Positions 35,929 to 43,867 of a DNA stretch of 49,896 nt are shown here, piece by piece. The notes beneath the pieces were generated by a model. That model saw only the letters and a list, made by a program, of their open reading frames with translations. It was not told where the DNA came from and did no database searches. Both the position numbers and the translations under genes were made by a program. This DNA is from Agathobacter sp. (lineage in GTDB: Bacteria > Bacillota > Clostridia > Lachnospirales > Lachnospiraceae). Where the stretch lies: assembly GCA_022769125.1 (NCBI GenBank), contig JALEKN010000019.1, positions 1 to 49,896 on the forward strand, in the 5' to 3' direction. Each line of letters starts with the position of its first letter. Within the stretch, counting starts at the first letter, position 1.

Positions 35929-37098
35929 TTATTTCAACAGTTCTAAGTTCTTCTTGATCAGATCGCAGCGCTGTGCAACACACTCTACGGAACGTCCAGG
36001 ATCCTGCGGGGTGTTGAATACGTAATCTACCAGCTTATCAATGGTAGTTGTTGCAACATGCATTCTTGTATCGGAAGATGCGTAGTAGATGAATACTTCA
36101 TTCTTGTCGTTAACAATTGCTCCGTTTGTAAATACAACATTGCTTACATCTCCGACACGCTCTCCCTCTCTTGGTCCGATTAAAAGGCCTGATGGCTCAG
36201 CGATCACCTTGGATGGATCGTTCAGATCGGTTGCAAATGCATAAATGACATAGCGGAGTCCGGCTGCAGTGTTTCGAACACCATGTGCAATATGGATCCA
36301 GCCCTTTTCTGTCTTAATCGGAGGTGCACCGGCACCATTCTTTGCCTCTGTAATAGTGTGGTACTTACGAAGGCTTGTCATCTTTTCCTCGTCGATCACT
36401 GCATGGGTAATATCATCGCACAGACCGAATCCGATTCCACCGCCGCTTCCGGTCTCAATGAAATCATCCATCGGGCGTGTATAGAACGCATATTTACCAT
36501 CTACGAATTCCGGATGAAGCACAACATTTCTCTGCTGTGGGGAGCGAAGGGTTGTCAGATTGTCAAGTCTCTCCCAATGCTTTAAGTCCTTGGTTCTTAC
36601 AATTCCGGCTGCCGCAACTGCTGCGGAAAGATCATTTACGGTGGTATCCTTACTCTCTGAGCAGAATACGCCATAGATGTAACCATCTTCGTGCTGGGTC
36701 AGTCGCATATCATATACATTCGTCTCATTCGGACAGGTATCATCTAAGAGAATCGGGTAATCCCAGAAACGGAAGTTATCGATTCCATTATCACTTTCAG
36801 CCACGCCAAAGAATGACTTTCTGTCATTTCCCTCAATGCGGGCAACCAGATAATATTTTCCGTTTAAATAAATTGCACCGGAGTTCATAACGGCATTAAC
36901 GCCAAGACGCTCCATGAAATATGGATTTGTCTCCTCATTTACATCATACTGCCAGAACAGCGGGATATGATTTCTGGTAAGCACCGGATACTCATATCTG
37001 TCATAGATTCCGTTGTAAAAATCCTGTTTTACAACATTTTTTCTTGTGATCAGTTCCTCCTGCTTTGCAAGCAGCTCCTTATACTTTGGATGAACCAT
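35929..37098 (-). CDS. GH130_1-type 4-O-beta-D-mannosyl-D-glucose phosphorylase
   Basis: Splits beta-mannosyl-1,4-glucose with phosphate to mannose-1-phosphate and glucose in the cytoplasm. At 389 aa it has the five-bladed propeller pattern of GH130. The NVYDMRL segment carries the conserved general acid Asp (about 130), and phosphate-binding residues are in RPMDDF and around [12 protein letters not shown]. It is the longer GH130 of the two here, with the N-terminal helix ([13 protein letters not shown]) typical of subfamily 1. It lies 12 bp after the epimerase gene that makes its substrate. AGGAGG precedes the ATG. Confidence 0.92.
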   Translation of the reverse strand: MVHPKYKELLAKQEELITRKNVVKQDFYNGIYDRYEYPVLTRNHIPLFWQYDVNEETNPYFMERLGVNAVMNSGAIYLNGKYYLVARIEGNDRKSFFGVAESDNGIDNFRFWDYPILLDDTCPNETNVYDMRLTQHEDGYIYGVFCSESKDTTVNDLSAAVAAAGIVRTKDLKHWERLDNLTTLRSPQQRNVVLHPEFVDGKYAFYTRPMDDFIETGSGGGIGFGLCDDITHAVIDEEKMTSLRKYHTITEAKNGAGAPPIKTEKGWIHIAHGVRNTAAGLRYVIYAFATDLNDPSKVIAEPSGLLIGPREGERVGDVSNVVFTNGAIVNDKNEVFIYYASSDTRMHVATTTIDKLVDYVFNTPQDPGRSVECVAQRCDLIKKNLELLK

Positions 37099-37110
37099 TT
37101 TGTTTTCCTC

Positions 37111-38337
37111 CTATTTTGAAATTCGTTTGATAACCTCAATGCACATTCTTCCGTTGTGGTATGGGCACTTCCACTGCTCCACGATCGGGCGATCCGGATA
37201 TGGTTTTCCTTCTTTGTCTACTTCCCAGAACCACTCAGAGCCAGCTCTCTTATCCACAACATGATTCTTGATGAAATCCCACTCTGCAAATGCAGCGTCA
37301 AGATACTCCGTGTGCTCCGGTGTCTTCTCATATCCATTTAAAAATCCGATGACGGTCTCAGCCTGTACCCACCAGATTCTGTGCTCATTTACAACGCCCT
37401 TCTCGCACTCGTTTGCAAGAGAATGTCCATCAAACGCAACGCGGTAGATCTGCGCGGTCAAATCTCTTGTAATAGGCTCCATCTTTGCCTTATAGTTCTC
37501 GTCACCAAGGACTTCAACGCCACGGTCAACCAGCCATGCGGTCTCAATATCGTGTCCGTAAGAATGCAGATCAATGATGGAATTGTACTCGCGGTCGAAA
37601 AATACCTCCTGACGATGCAGTGTCGGATTATAAATCTTATCTGCGATGGTATCCATCATCCACATCAGTTTCTTCTTTGCGGTCTCGTTCTTTGCAACGC
37701 GGTACAGCTCAGTGTATGCCTCGAATACATGAAGCAATGTATTCATAGTCTTTGCAGCCATTACACCGTTCTCGGAAAGCTTCTCGTTGGATTCCGGTTT
37801 GAAGTCGATCGTGAAAGCCTCCAGGTATCCAATCTCATCTGTGCAGCGTGTCTCGATCAGATCAACAAGCTGTTCTGCAAGCTCGAGTGCTTCCTTGTCC
37901 CCGCTGATATCATAGTAAGATGATAACGCATAGATACAGAATGCCTGATTATATGTATGCTTTGTGGTGTCATCCGGCTTTCCATCATAGGTGAGTGACC
38001 AATAGATTCCACCATGTTCACGGTCAATACAGTGATCTCTTAAAAAGTGATATGCGTGATCCGCTTCTGCTTTTATGTCCTTGCTGTAATATCCGTAGCG
38101 CATGAAGTCTGCTTCTGTGAGCAGGCCCTTCTTGTATAATGCATAAACATTGGAGAAGAACCTGGTAATACGGCTATTTAAGATGCTGCCTTTCATTGCC
38201 TTTTTGTCTACGGTAAGATCGTAATCCATCCAGCCGTAATAGCCGCCGTTTTCATCATCTCTTAGATTTCTCCAAAATGGGATAATACATCCAAGCAGAT
38301 GCGCTTTTGTCTCATTTGCCAATTCCTTCTTGTCCAT
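37111..38337 (-). CDS. Cellobiose 2-epimerase (mannobiose to mannosylglucose)
   Basis: An AGE-superfamily (alpha/alpha)6-barrel enzyme that epimerises C2 of the reducing sugar in beta-1,4 disaccharides, turning mannobiose into mannosylglucose. The 408 aa match the family length. Diagnostic blocks are GGYYGWMD near the start, KTMNTLLHVFEAY (about 195-207), SYGHDIETAWL with catalytic His (about 259-269), RIWWVQAE and the C-terminal CPYHNGRMCIE. It sits between the GH5 gene (17 bp) and GH130_1 (12 bp), feeding the latter directly. Confidence 0.93.
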   Translation of the reverse strand: MDKKELANETKAHLLGCIIPFWRNLRDDENGGYYGWMDYDLTVDKKAMKGSILNSRITRFFSNVYALYKKGLLTEADFMRYGYYSKDIKAEADHAYHFLRDHCIDREHGGIYWSLTYDGKPDDTTKHTYNQAFCIYALSSYYDISGDKEALELAEQLVDLIETRCTDEIGYLEAFTIDFKPESNEKLSENGVMAAKTMNTLLHVFEAYTELYRVAKNETAKKKLMWMMDTIADKIYNPTLHRQEVFFDREYNSIIDLHSYGHDIETAWLVDRGVEVLGDENYKAKMEPITRDLTAQIYRVAFDGHSLANECEKGVVNEHRIWWVQAETVIGFLNGYEKTPEHTEYLDAAFAEWDFIKNHVVDKRAGSEWFWEVDKEGKPYPDRPIVEQWKCPYHNGRMCIEVIKRISK

Positions 38338-38354
38338 ATTTGTTCCTTCCTTTC

Positions 38355-39602
38355 CTATTCTGTTGCCTTCATCATTGCATCAAGCAGTGACGGGTATTCT
38401 ACTTCACCGGTATAGCGGTTGAACAGTCCAAACAATTCTCCGCTTCCGCTGAATGCACCATTGTCCCACCAGATACAAGGTACACCGATTTCTTTTGCCG
38501 CGCCCAGATAGTATGTTGCCCATGCCACGCGCTCGTCTTCATTGTCCTTATTCATCGCGCCGAATTCGCCTATGATAACTGGGACTCCATTGTCAATAAA
38601 TAAACTCTTTAGATCGCTCATCAGCTTGTCAATATCGTAAGTATCATTGTTCCACTCACTCGTTCCGTTCTTGTTCAGTGCAAAATTGTATGGTGAATAG
38701 GCATGCACTGAAACAATGATGCGGTTGTCTCCTTTTGGAATGTCAATGTGCTGGATTCCTACCGTGCTGTTTGCACCATATCCCGGTATCATTAACATAC
38801 GGTACGGATTGGATCCTCCAGCATTTCGGATTGTGTCAACAAAAGCGGCATTCGTCGCATTCACCACGTCCCAGCCCTCCTGATCTCCGCCATTCCATTC
38901 CTGTGGAGTTCCGACTTTTCTTGGTTCATTCTGGGCTTCAAAAATTAGATGTTCGTCATAGTCCTTGAAGCGCTCCGCAATCTGCGACCACATAATCCGC
39001 ATCCGCTCACAGGCAGCCTCCTCGTTATCATAATACGGATAGTTCCAATCCTCATGATGCAGATTCAAGATTACATAAGCGCCCTTGTCGTATGCATAGT
39101 CGACAACCTCCTGCACACGGCTCATCCACGCCTCACTGATCTCATAGTCAGGAGCTGCTCCCACATGGTTGACCCAGCTTACCGGTACGCGGACGACATT
39201 AAATCCGCTGTCAAGCACCGCATCCACCAGTTCCTGTGTCACGGATGGATTGCCCCATGCCGTCTCACATTTGTACGCCGGCTCATTCGGTAATAATCCG
39301 TCTTTTGTTGCGTCAAGTGTATTGCCGATATTCCAGCCGATTCTCATATCATGCACTACGCTCATCGCGTCCATATCCTCCATGTCCGGATTAAGGTTCT
39401 CGCTTGCAGCAGCCTGCGTTTCATTCTCCGTTGCCAGCTCAGTATCCTGTACCAGCTCTGCTGCCTGTCCGGTCCGGTTTTGATCATCCGCCTGCGTATC
39501 GTTTGCGCTTTTTCCCGGTGCAGAGCATCCGAAAAGCATCCCGGCGATCATTGCAGGTACAAGTATGCTGGTACATATTCTTCCTAATGATTTCTTTCTC
39601 AT
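38355..39602 (-). CDS. GH5 lipoprotein, probably subfamily 4 (endo-beta-1,4-glucanase/mannanase)
   Basis: A 415-aa exported enzyme. It has a signal peptide with lipobox MLFGC (Cys about 26), an acidic Thr/Gln linker (30-80) and a GH5 TIM barrel. The barrel carries GWNIGNTLDA (about 89), the acid/base Glu in EAQNEP (about 226) and nucleophile Glu in VIIGEFGAMN (about 346). The GWNIGNTLDA start and LHHEDW are typical of GH5_4, which cuts glucan, xyloglucan, glucomannan or mannan. Lipid anchoring places it outside the membrane to supply oligosaccharides for import. An in-frame GTG at 39608 lies in the ribosome binding site, so the ATG at 39602 is used. Confidence 0.9.
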   Translation of the reverse strand: MRKKSLGRICTSILVPAMIAGMLFGCSAPGKSANDTQADDQNRTGQAAELVQDTELATENETQAAASENLNPDMEDMDAMSVVHDMRIGWNIGNTLDATKDGLLPNEPAYKCETAWGNPSVTQELVDAVLDSGFNVVRVPVSWVNHVGAAPDYEISEAWMSRVQEVVDYAYDKGAYVILNLHHEDWNYPYYDNEEAACERMRIMWSQIAERFKDYDEHLIFEAQNEPRKVGTPQEWNGGDQEGWDVVNATNAAFVDTIRNAGGSNPYRMLMIPGYGANSTVGIQHIDIPKGDNRIIVSVHAYSPYNFALNKNGTSEWNNDTYDIDKLMSDLKSLFIDNGVPVIIGEFGAMNKDNEDERVAWATYYLGAAKEIGVPCIWWDNGAFSGSGELFGLFNRYTGEVEYPSLLDAMMKATE

Positions 39603-39650
39603 ATTCACTCCTTTTTATATAGAGAACTATACATGAGTATCTGAGCAAAT

Positions 39651-39673
39651 TCTCTTGCGCTCATTATATCATG
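39651..39673 (-). promoter_or_regulatory. Extended -10 promoter copy 1 (proximal) for the GH5 operon
   Basis: Minus strand TGATATAATGAGCGCAAGAG contains the extended -10 form TGnTATAAT. No good -35 lies upstream, as expected for extended -10 promoters. It is one of two identical 23-bp copies and lies about 60 bp before the GH5 start. Confidence 0.65.
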
Positions 39674-39754
39674 ACACGCGCCTTCGGCGCTTTTCGCTGC
39701 TTCGCAGCTGTCATGGTCAAATTCGCCGTTCGCCAATCATGCAAGCATGTTGGC
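39667..39754. repeat. Cluster of small perfect hairpins between the promoter copies
   Basis: CATGACA (39670-39676) and TGTCATG (39709-39715) form an outer stem. Inside it are two hairpins with matching triloops: GCGCC-TTC-GGCGC and GCTGC-TTC-GCAGC. Next to it is GCCAA-ATGC-GCAT-TTGGC (about 39732-39754). The layout recalls REP/BIME-like palindromic units or a three-way RNA junction. Confidence 0.65.
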
Positions 39755-39777
39755 TCTCTTGCGCTCATTATATCATG
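39755..39777 (-). promoter_or_regulatory. Extended -10 promoter copy 2 (distal)
   Basis: An exact 23-bp repeat of 39651-39673, carrying the same TGATATAAT extended -10. A start here would place the hairpin cluster in the mRNA leader. A start at copy 1 would leave it out. Confidence 0.6.
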
Positions 39778-39814
39778 TACACTTCTCTTTATAAATGGCT
39801 GTTACAGATTTTGC

Positions 39815-39852
39815 AGAAAATTACTGTCCACAGGGGATCCTGTGAACAGTAA
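39815..39852 (-). terminator. Terminator of the GH130_2 gene
   Basis: Minus strand TTACTGTTCACAGG and CCTGTGGACAGTAA pair with one mismatch around ATCC and are followed by TTTTCT. It separates the GH130_2 gene from the GH5 operon. Confidence 0.88.
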
Positions 39853-39877
39853 CTTTTCAGCCTTCTTATTTATGTGA

Positions 39878-40900
39878 CTATCTGCGTCCGATTTCGCGGT
39901 CGTTGTCGTTGGTTACACTGTGTTCCTTAATATATGCTACGATCTCATCAAGCTTTGTGAACGCAAGTCCTACATAGCTGTCTGCACATCCGTAGTAGAT
40001 TGCAATCTTTCCACTCTCGGAATCATGGATGGTTGCGCAAGGGAAGGTTACGTTCGGCACGAAGCCTCTCTCCTCATACCACTCTTCCGGTGTAAGAAGG
40101 AAGTTCTCGCAGCGATACAATACCTTGGATGGATTCTCAAGGTCGAGGATTGCTCCACCAATAGAATATACATATCCGTTGCAAGTTCCGCTTACGCCGT
40201 GATAGAACAGCAGCCAGCCCTCATTTGTCTCGATTGGAGCAGCTCCTCCACCGATCTTTAAGGACTCCCACCACTCATTTCCGCGGCTCATGACATGTCT
40301 GTGTTTTCCCCAATATACAAGGTCCGGGCTCTCGCTTACAAAGATATCACCAAATGGTGTATGTCCGGAATCGGATGGGCGGCTCAACAGCATGAAGTTG
40401 CCGTTGATCTTTCTTGGGAACAGTACCGCATTACGGTTGAACGGAAGGAACGGATTCTCAAGTCTTGTGAACGTCTTGAAATCAGTTGTCTTTGCCATTC
40501 CGATTGCTGCACCATAGAAGTCCTGGCACCAGATTACATAGTAGGTATCCTCAACCTTTACCAATCGTGGATCGTAAGCGTAAATCGGCATAAAGTCATT
40601 TCCATCCTCATCCTTGAACGGAATCGGTTTCGGATCAAAGTTCCAATGGATTCCATCTTCACTTCTTCCAAGATAAATATAAGGAATTCCGTTTGTCTGC
40701 TCTCCACGGAACACACCGATAAATGCTCCCTCATACGGCATAACTGCACTGTTGAAGATTCGTGCAACACCTTCTACCGGGTTTCTCTTGATAATCGGGT
40801 TCTCTGTGTATCTCCAGATTGGAGCGCCAACAATTCCTTCCGGTTTCTCCTGCCAAGGAACATTCTTTACTGCAGGAGCAATCATTTTAAGTTCACTCAT
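39878..40900 (-). CDS. GH130_2-type beta-1,4-mannooligosaccharide phosphorylase
   Basis: Phosphorolyses beta-1,4-mannooligosaccharides from the non-reducing end, releasing mannose-1-phosphate in the cytoplasm. At 340 aa it is shorter than the GH130_1 protein, as subfamily 2 usually is. The general acid Asp is in YAYDPRLVKVED (about residue 110). SRPSDSGHTPFGDIF and GGGAAPIETNEGWLLFYHG are typical of the subfamily. It stands apart from the other catabolic genes: a terminator lies downstream and a large palindromic element upstream, so its promoter or read-through source is unclear. Confidence 0.92.
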   Translation of the reverse strand: MSELKMIAPAVKNVPWQEKPEGIVGAPIWRYTENPIIKRNPVEGVARIFNSAVMPYEGAFIGVFRGEQTNGIPYIYLGRSEDGIHWNFDPKPIPFKDEDGNDFMPIYAYDPRLVKVEDTYYVIWCQDFYGAAIGMAKTTDFKTFTRLENPFLPFNRNAVLFPRKINGNFMLLSRPSDSGHTPFGDIFVSESPDLVYWGKHRHVMSRGNEWWESLKIGGGAAPIETNEGWLLFYHGVSGTCNGYVYSIGGAILDLENPSKVLYRCENFLLTPEEWYEERGFVPNVTFPCATIHDSESGKIAIYYGCADSYVGLAFTKLDEIVAYIKEHSVTNDNDREIGRR

Positions 40901-40928
40901 TCCAGCACCTCATAAATATAATTTTGTC

Positions 40929-41484
40929 TGACAATTGCGAAATTCATTTACACCATATCAGTAATGAGCCGCATTTTGGTGCTTCTCCTTTTGAGAAAAA
41001 GCACCACTAAAAACCGCGGAATTCTAATTCAACCGTCCGGCGGTTTATTTATAAGTTATGTCTTCTATAGGTTTGAACACTCCTGCCCGGCTGTTCGCGG
41101 ATAGACGGACTTTTCTTTGGAGGACTTTCGTGTTCCCCTTAGTGGGCGCGCCGAACGAAATGGGAGCATGCGACGACTGTCTGAGCTTACTGTGTATATA
41201 GAAAGAACATCTGTAATGCGAGTTTTGAGGAGCATGCTCCTTATAGCAACTTCGTAAGGTGCTCCCACTTAGGGGAACTAGGAAGTCCGACAGAAAAGTC
41301 CGTCTATCGTGTAACAGCCGTGTGCGGAGTGTCAAAGCCAATATAAGACACAACCGTATCACCGCCGGAACGGTTGAAAAGAATTTCTGCGATTTTTGCG
41401 GAATTGCTTTTTCCTAAAAGGAGAAGCGCCAAAATACGATTCACTAGTGCCATATAAAGATGCAAATGAATTTCGCAATTGTCA
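40929..41484. mobile_element. 556-bp near-palindromic foldback (MITE-like) element
   Basis: The two ends are perfect 21-bp inverted repeats (40929-40949 and 41464-41484). Homology between the arms continues almost to the centre near 41205. Perfect 17-base matches lie at 41100-41116/41292-41308, and GTTCCCC-AGTGGG occurs at 41132-41146/41264-41278. Both ends are flanked by TTGTC (40924-40928 and 41485-41489), like a 5-bp target-site duplication. No convincing ORF is inside. It fills the gap between DUF624 and the GH130_2 gene and would form a giant hairpin in read-through RNA. A structured RNA is the alternative reading. Confidence 0.75.
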
Positions 41485-41495
41485 TTGTCAAGTTG

Positions 41496-42155
41496 TTATT
41501 GATAGTACCATTTGTCTGCTTCTTCGCTTCCCTCTTCCACCGGTGGCATAAGCTTCCTAAGCATCCACTCCATTGGAAAAGAGAGCGCATACAGGTAGAC
41601 ACCCGGAATGACCAATATCGCCCACGGCATCAGGTACACACCTATACATGCGGCAAAAAATACAGCCAATATTCCGATCGTGATCGGAAGGTATTTAAAG
41701 CATAAAAACAATCCTGTTTTGATAAGTTCCAGATTACGTTTGTCAAATCTGGACAAAAGCGGGAATACATAGGCGACAAGCGCCGCAAACACAAATGCGA
41801 CCAGCACCAGCACGATAAAGATGGCATCGTTTGTCGGATTCTCATTGCCCCACAGATAAATCATATCCACAGCAAGTCCAAGTGCGATCACAGCAAACAA
41901 AATGGATATTCCAATTGTCTGCCGGAAGTTCATGCGAAACGAATGAAAAAATTCTCTCGCCGGCTTGCCTTCACTGTGACGTACACATTTTGCCATGGCA
42001 TAGTATCCTGCGGTTGCGGATGCCCCCGCCGTTATGACCGGTATCGAGCAGACGAGCCACAGGATCCCGATACACAGAATATCTGCCAATGTGTTCATAA
42101 ATCGTGCGAATTTTGATTCATTTGAAAAGATTTTTGAAGCTATTTTATCGTCCAT
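41496..42155 (-). CDS. YesL-like DUF624 membrane protein
   Basis: A 219-aa integral membrane protein with about five hydrophobic segments. It is of the DUF624/YesL type (FARFMNTLADILCIGILWLVCSIPVITAGASATAGYYA near the start). Family members are common beside polysaccharide ABC transporters, but their function is not established. I place the start at the ATG at 42155. An upstream in-frame GTG lies within the terminator hairpin of the preceding binding-protein gene. The ribosome site (AAGGGT) is weak. A foldback element begins 12 bp after its stop. Confidence 0.85.
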   Translation of the reverse strand: MDDKIASKIFSNESKFARFMNTLADILCIGILWLVCSIPVITAGASATAGYYAMAKCVRHSEGKPAREFFHSFRMNFRQTIGISILFAVIALGLAVDMIYLWGNENPTNDAIFIVLVLVAFVFAALVAYVFPLLSRFDKRNLELIKTGLFLCFKYLPITIGILAVFFAACIGVYLMPWAILVIPGVYLYALSFPMEWMLRKLMPPVEEGSEEADKWYYQ

Positions 42156-42176
42156 ATTACCCTTTTTTGTGCTAAA

Positions 42177-42206
42177 AATGCCCGACAGCACGGTGCTGCC
42201 GGGCTA
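42177..42206 (-). terminator. Terminator/attenuator after the binding-protein gene
   Basis: Minus strand GCCCGGCAGCAC and GTGCTGTCGGGC pair (one G-U) and are followed by ATTTTT. Inside the operon it should lower expression of DUF624 and later genes relative to the binding protein. Confidence 0.85.
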
Positions 42207-42242
42207 TTTTGGTTTTTACATATTCAAACCGGTTACATCCGA

Positions 42243-43799
42243 TTAGTTGAAGTATGCGTCAAGACCATCCTGTACCTGCTGCTTATATGTCTCCTGGAAC
42301 TGTGCCGGAGTAACTTCACCCTTCATAACAGACTCAAGGTCATAAGAGATACCCATGCTGTTCCAAAGGTCAAGCTGTGTCTTATTTCCGCATTCCTTCA
42401 TTACGTTGAAGTTTGCTTCCTTAAGCTCCTCTTTGTTACCAGTTACATCATACCACCAGTGTAATGTCTCACGGCTGTCACGGATAGAATAGTCGCCATC
42501 CATCCAGTTCCAGTAATCATACAGGAAGTTGTATACGGTCTCCGGATCAGAGATACCAGCCGGGATGATATAGAACTCGCCTGAAGAAGCGTTCTTTCCA
42601 GCATTTGTCTCCTGATCTCCGGAAGGTCCTACCGGCCAATGAACATATACTACATCGAATGGAAGCTCTGTAGATCCATCAAGATCCCAGTCATAGTCGT
42701 TGTTACCACTCTCGATCCAAGCTGCGATTGGGAAGAATCCAACGTTACCCTGTGTATACTGGTTTCTCATGCTGTCGGATGGGCTTCCTTCGTAATCATA
42801 AGGATAGCAGATGTTGTATACGTTGTACATATCGGAAAGCATCTGAAGAGCTTCACCGGTCTTAGCATCATCCAATGTCTGGGTAGTACCAACTGCGATG
42901 GTAGCACCGTTGCTCATCATAAGGTTTTCAAATGTCTCATACTCGTATCCGCAGTATCCGTACTGATCGATCTGTCCATCACCATCCGTATCCTGGGTAA
43001 GTGCCTGGCAGTACTCGATGAACTTATCCCATGTCCACTCGCCACGAGCGTACAGATCACGAGGATCCTCTAAGTTGTTATCCTCTAACATCTGCTTGTT
43101 GAATGCTAACGGATAGGTTGCTTCTACTGCACTCTGTGCCTCTACTCTCTTGAGGATGCAGGCCTTGCCATCGCCAAGATCAAGGTAGCTGATTACGTTC
43201 TGGTCTGTAAAGAGATCAGCATCTTCCGGAAGAACTGTCTTTAAGTCAACAGCAAGTCCGTTTGCCTGTGCCGGGATAGCCATACCGGTATCTACAAGGT
43301 AGATATCTGCATCAGGAGTTCCTGCAAGAACAGAAGTATTGATAGACTCCTGAACACCTGTATAGGTTAAGTTCTGCCAATAGAACTTGCAGTTGTACTT
43401 CTCCTCAAGCTTTGCTACATTGTCAAACTTAAGCTGTGCAACCTGGCGGTTGATTGCCTTCTGTGCAAGGGTAGCCTCGTCATCTCCATCCTGATCGATG
43501 GATGCCTGATAGTCCGGGCTGTCATTCAGATCGCTGTCGGCACTGTCATAGTGCTGTACCCACCATGAACCGATGTAAATAACACGGTTGCCGTCTGCAT
43601 CTGTTCTTGCATATCCGTTTGAAGTTGCTGCTCCGGTAGATCCATCATCTGTAGTTGTTGATCCGCTGTTACTATTATCAGTAGTACCCTGTGTGCCTGC
43701 GTTCTGTGTAGAACCGCCATCTGAGCCACCGCATGCTGCAAGTGAAACTGCCATAGCTGCAACAAGTCCTGCTGAAACTAATTTCTTAAATGCTTTCAT
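42243..43799 (-). CDS. ABC transporter extracellular oligosaccharide-binding lipoprotein
   Basis: Captures oligosaccharides outside the membrane and hands them to the two permeases at 45.8-47.7 kb. At 518 aa it has a signal peptide with lipobox SLAAC (Cys about 23), a Ser/Thr/Gly-rich linker (25-65) and then a family-1-type solute-binding fold (about 70-518). The fold has many surface aromatics (for example EWTWDKFIEYCQAL, WNWMDGDYS) suited to sugar stacking. It is set apart from the permeases by the large modular lipoprotein gene, with hairpins on both sides of the gene that favour high mRNA levels. Mannooligosaccharide is the inferred ligand. Confidence 0.92.
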   Translation of the reverse strand: MKAFKKLVSAGLVAAMAVSLAACGGSDGGSTQNAGTQGTTDNSNSGSTTTDDGSTGAATSNGYARTDADGNRVIYIGSWWVQHYDSADSDLNDSPDYQASIDQDGDDEATLAQKAINRQVAQLKFDNVAKLEEKYNCKFYWQNLTYTGVQESINTSVLAGTPDADIYLVDTGMAIPAQANGLAVDLKTVLPEDADLFTDQNVISYLDLGDGKACILKRVEAQSAVEATYPLAFNKQMLEDNNLEDPRDLYARGEWTWDKFIEYCQALTQDTDGDGQIDQYGYCGYEYETFENLMMSNGATIAVGTTQTLDDAKTGEALQMLSDMYNVYNICYPYDYEGSPSDSMRNQYTQGNVGFFPIAAWIESGNNDYDWDLDGSTELPFDVVYVHWPVGPSGDQETNAGKNASSGEFYIIPAGISDPETVYNFLYDYWNWMDGDYSIRDSRETLHWWYDVTGNKEELKEANFNVMKECGNKTQLDLWNSMGISYDLESVMKGEVTPAQFQETYKQQVQDGLDAYFN

Positions 43800-43828
43800 A
43801 AAGAATTAACCTCCTAAATACTCATACC

Positions 43829-43855
43829 CCATACTGCCGTAATCCGGCAGTATGG
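43829..43855 (-). other. Perfect intergenic hairpin upstream of the binding-protein gene
   Basis: CCATACTGCCG and CGGCAGTATGG pair perfectly around a five-base loop with no T run. It is a likely 5' stabiliser or processing site giving more mRNA for the binding protein than for the upstream gene. Confidence 0.7.
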
Positions 43856-43867
43856 TACATATAGTTT

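Noticed and set aside
41045..41362. Open frame of 105 codons inside the palindromic element
   Set aside because: It lies entirely within the inverted-repeat structure, has no ribosome site or family resemblance, and the arm symmetry explains the sequence better than coding constraint.
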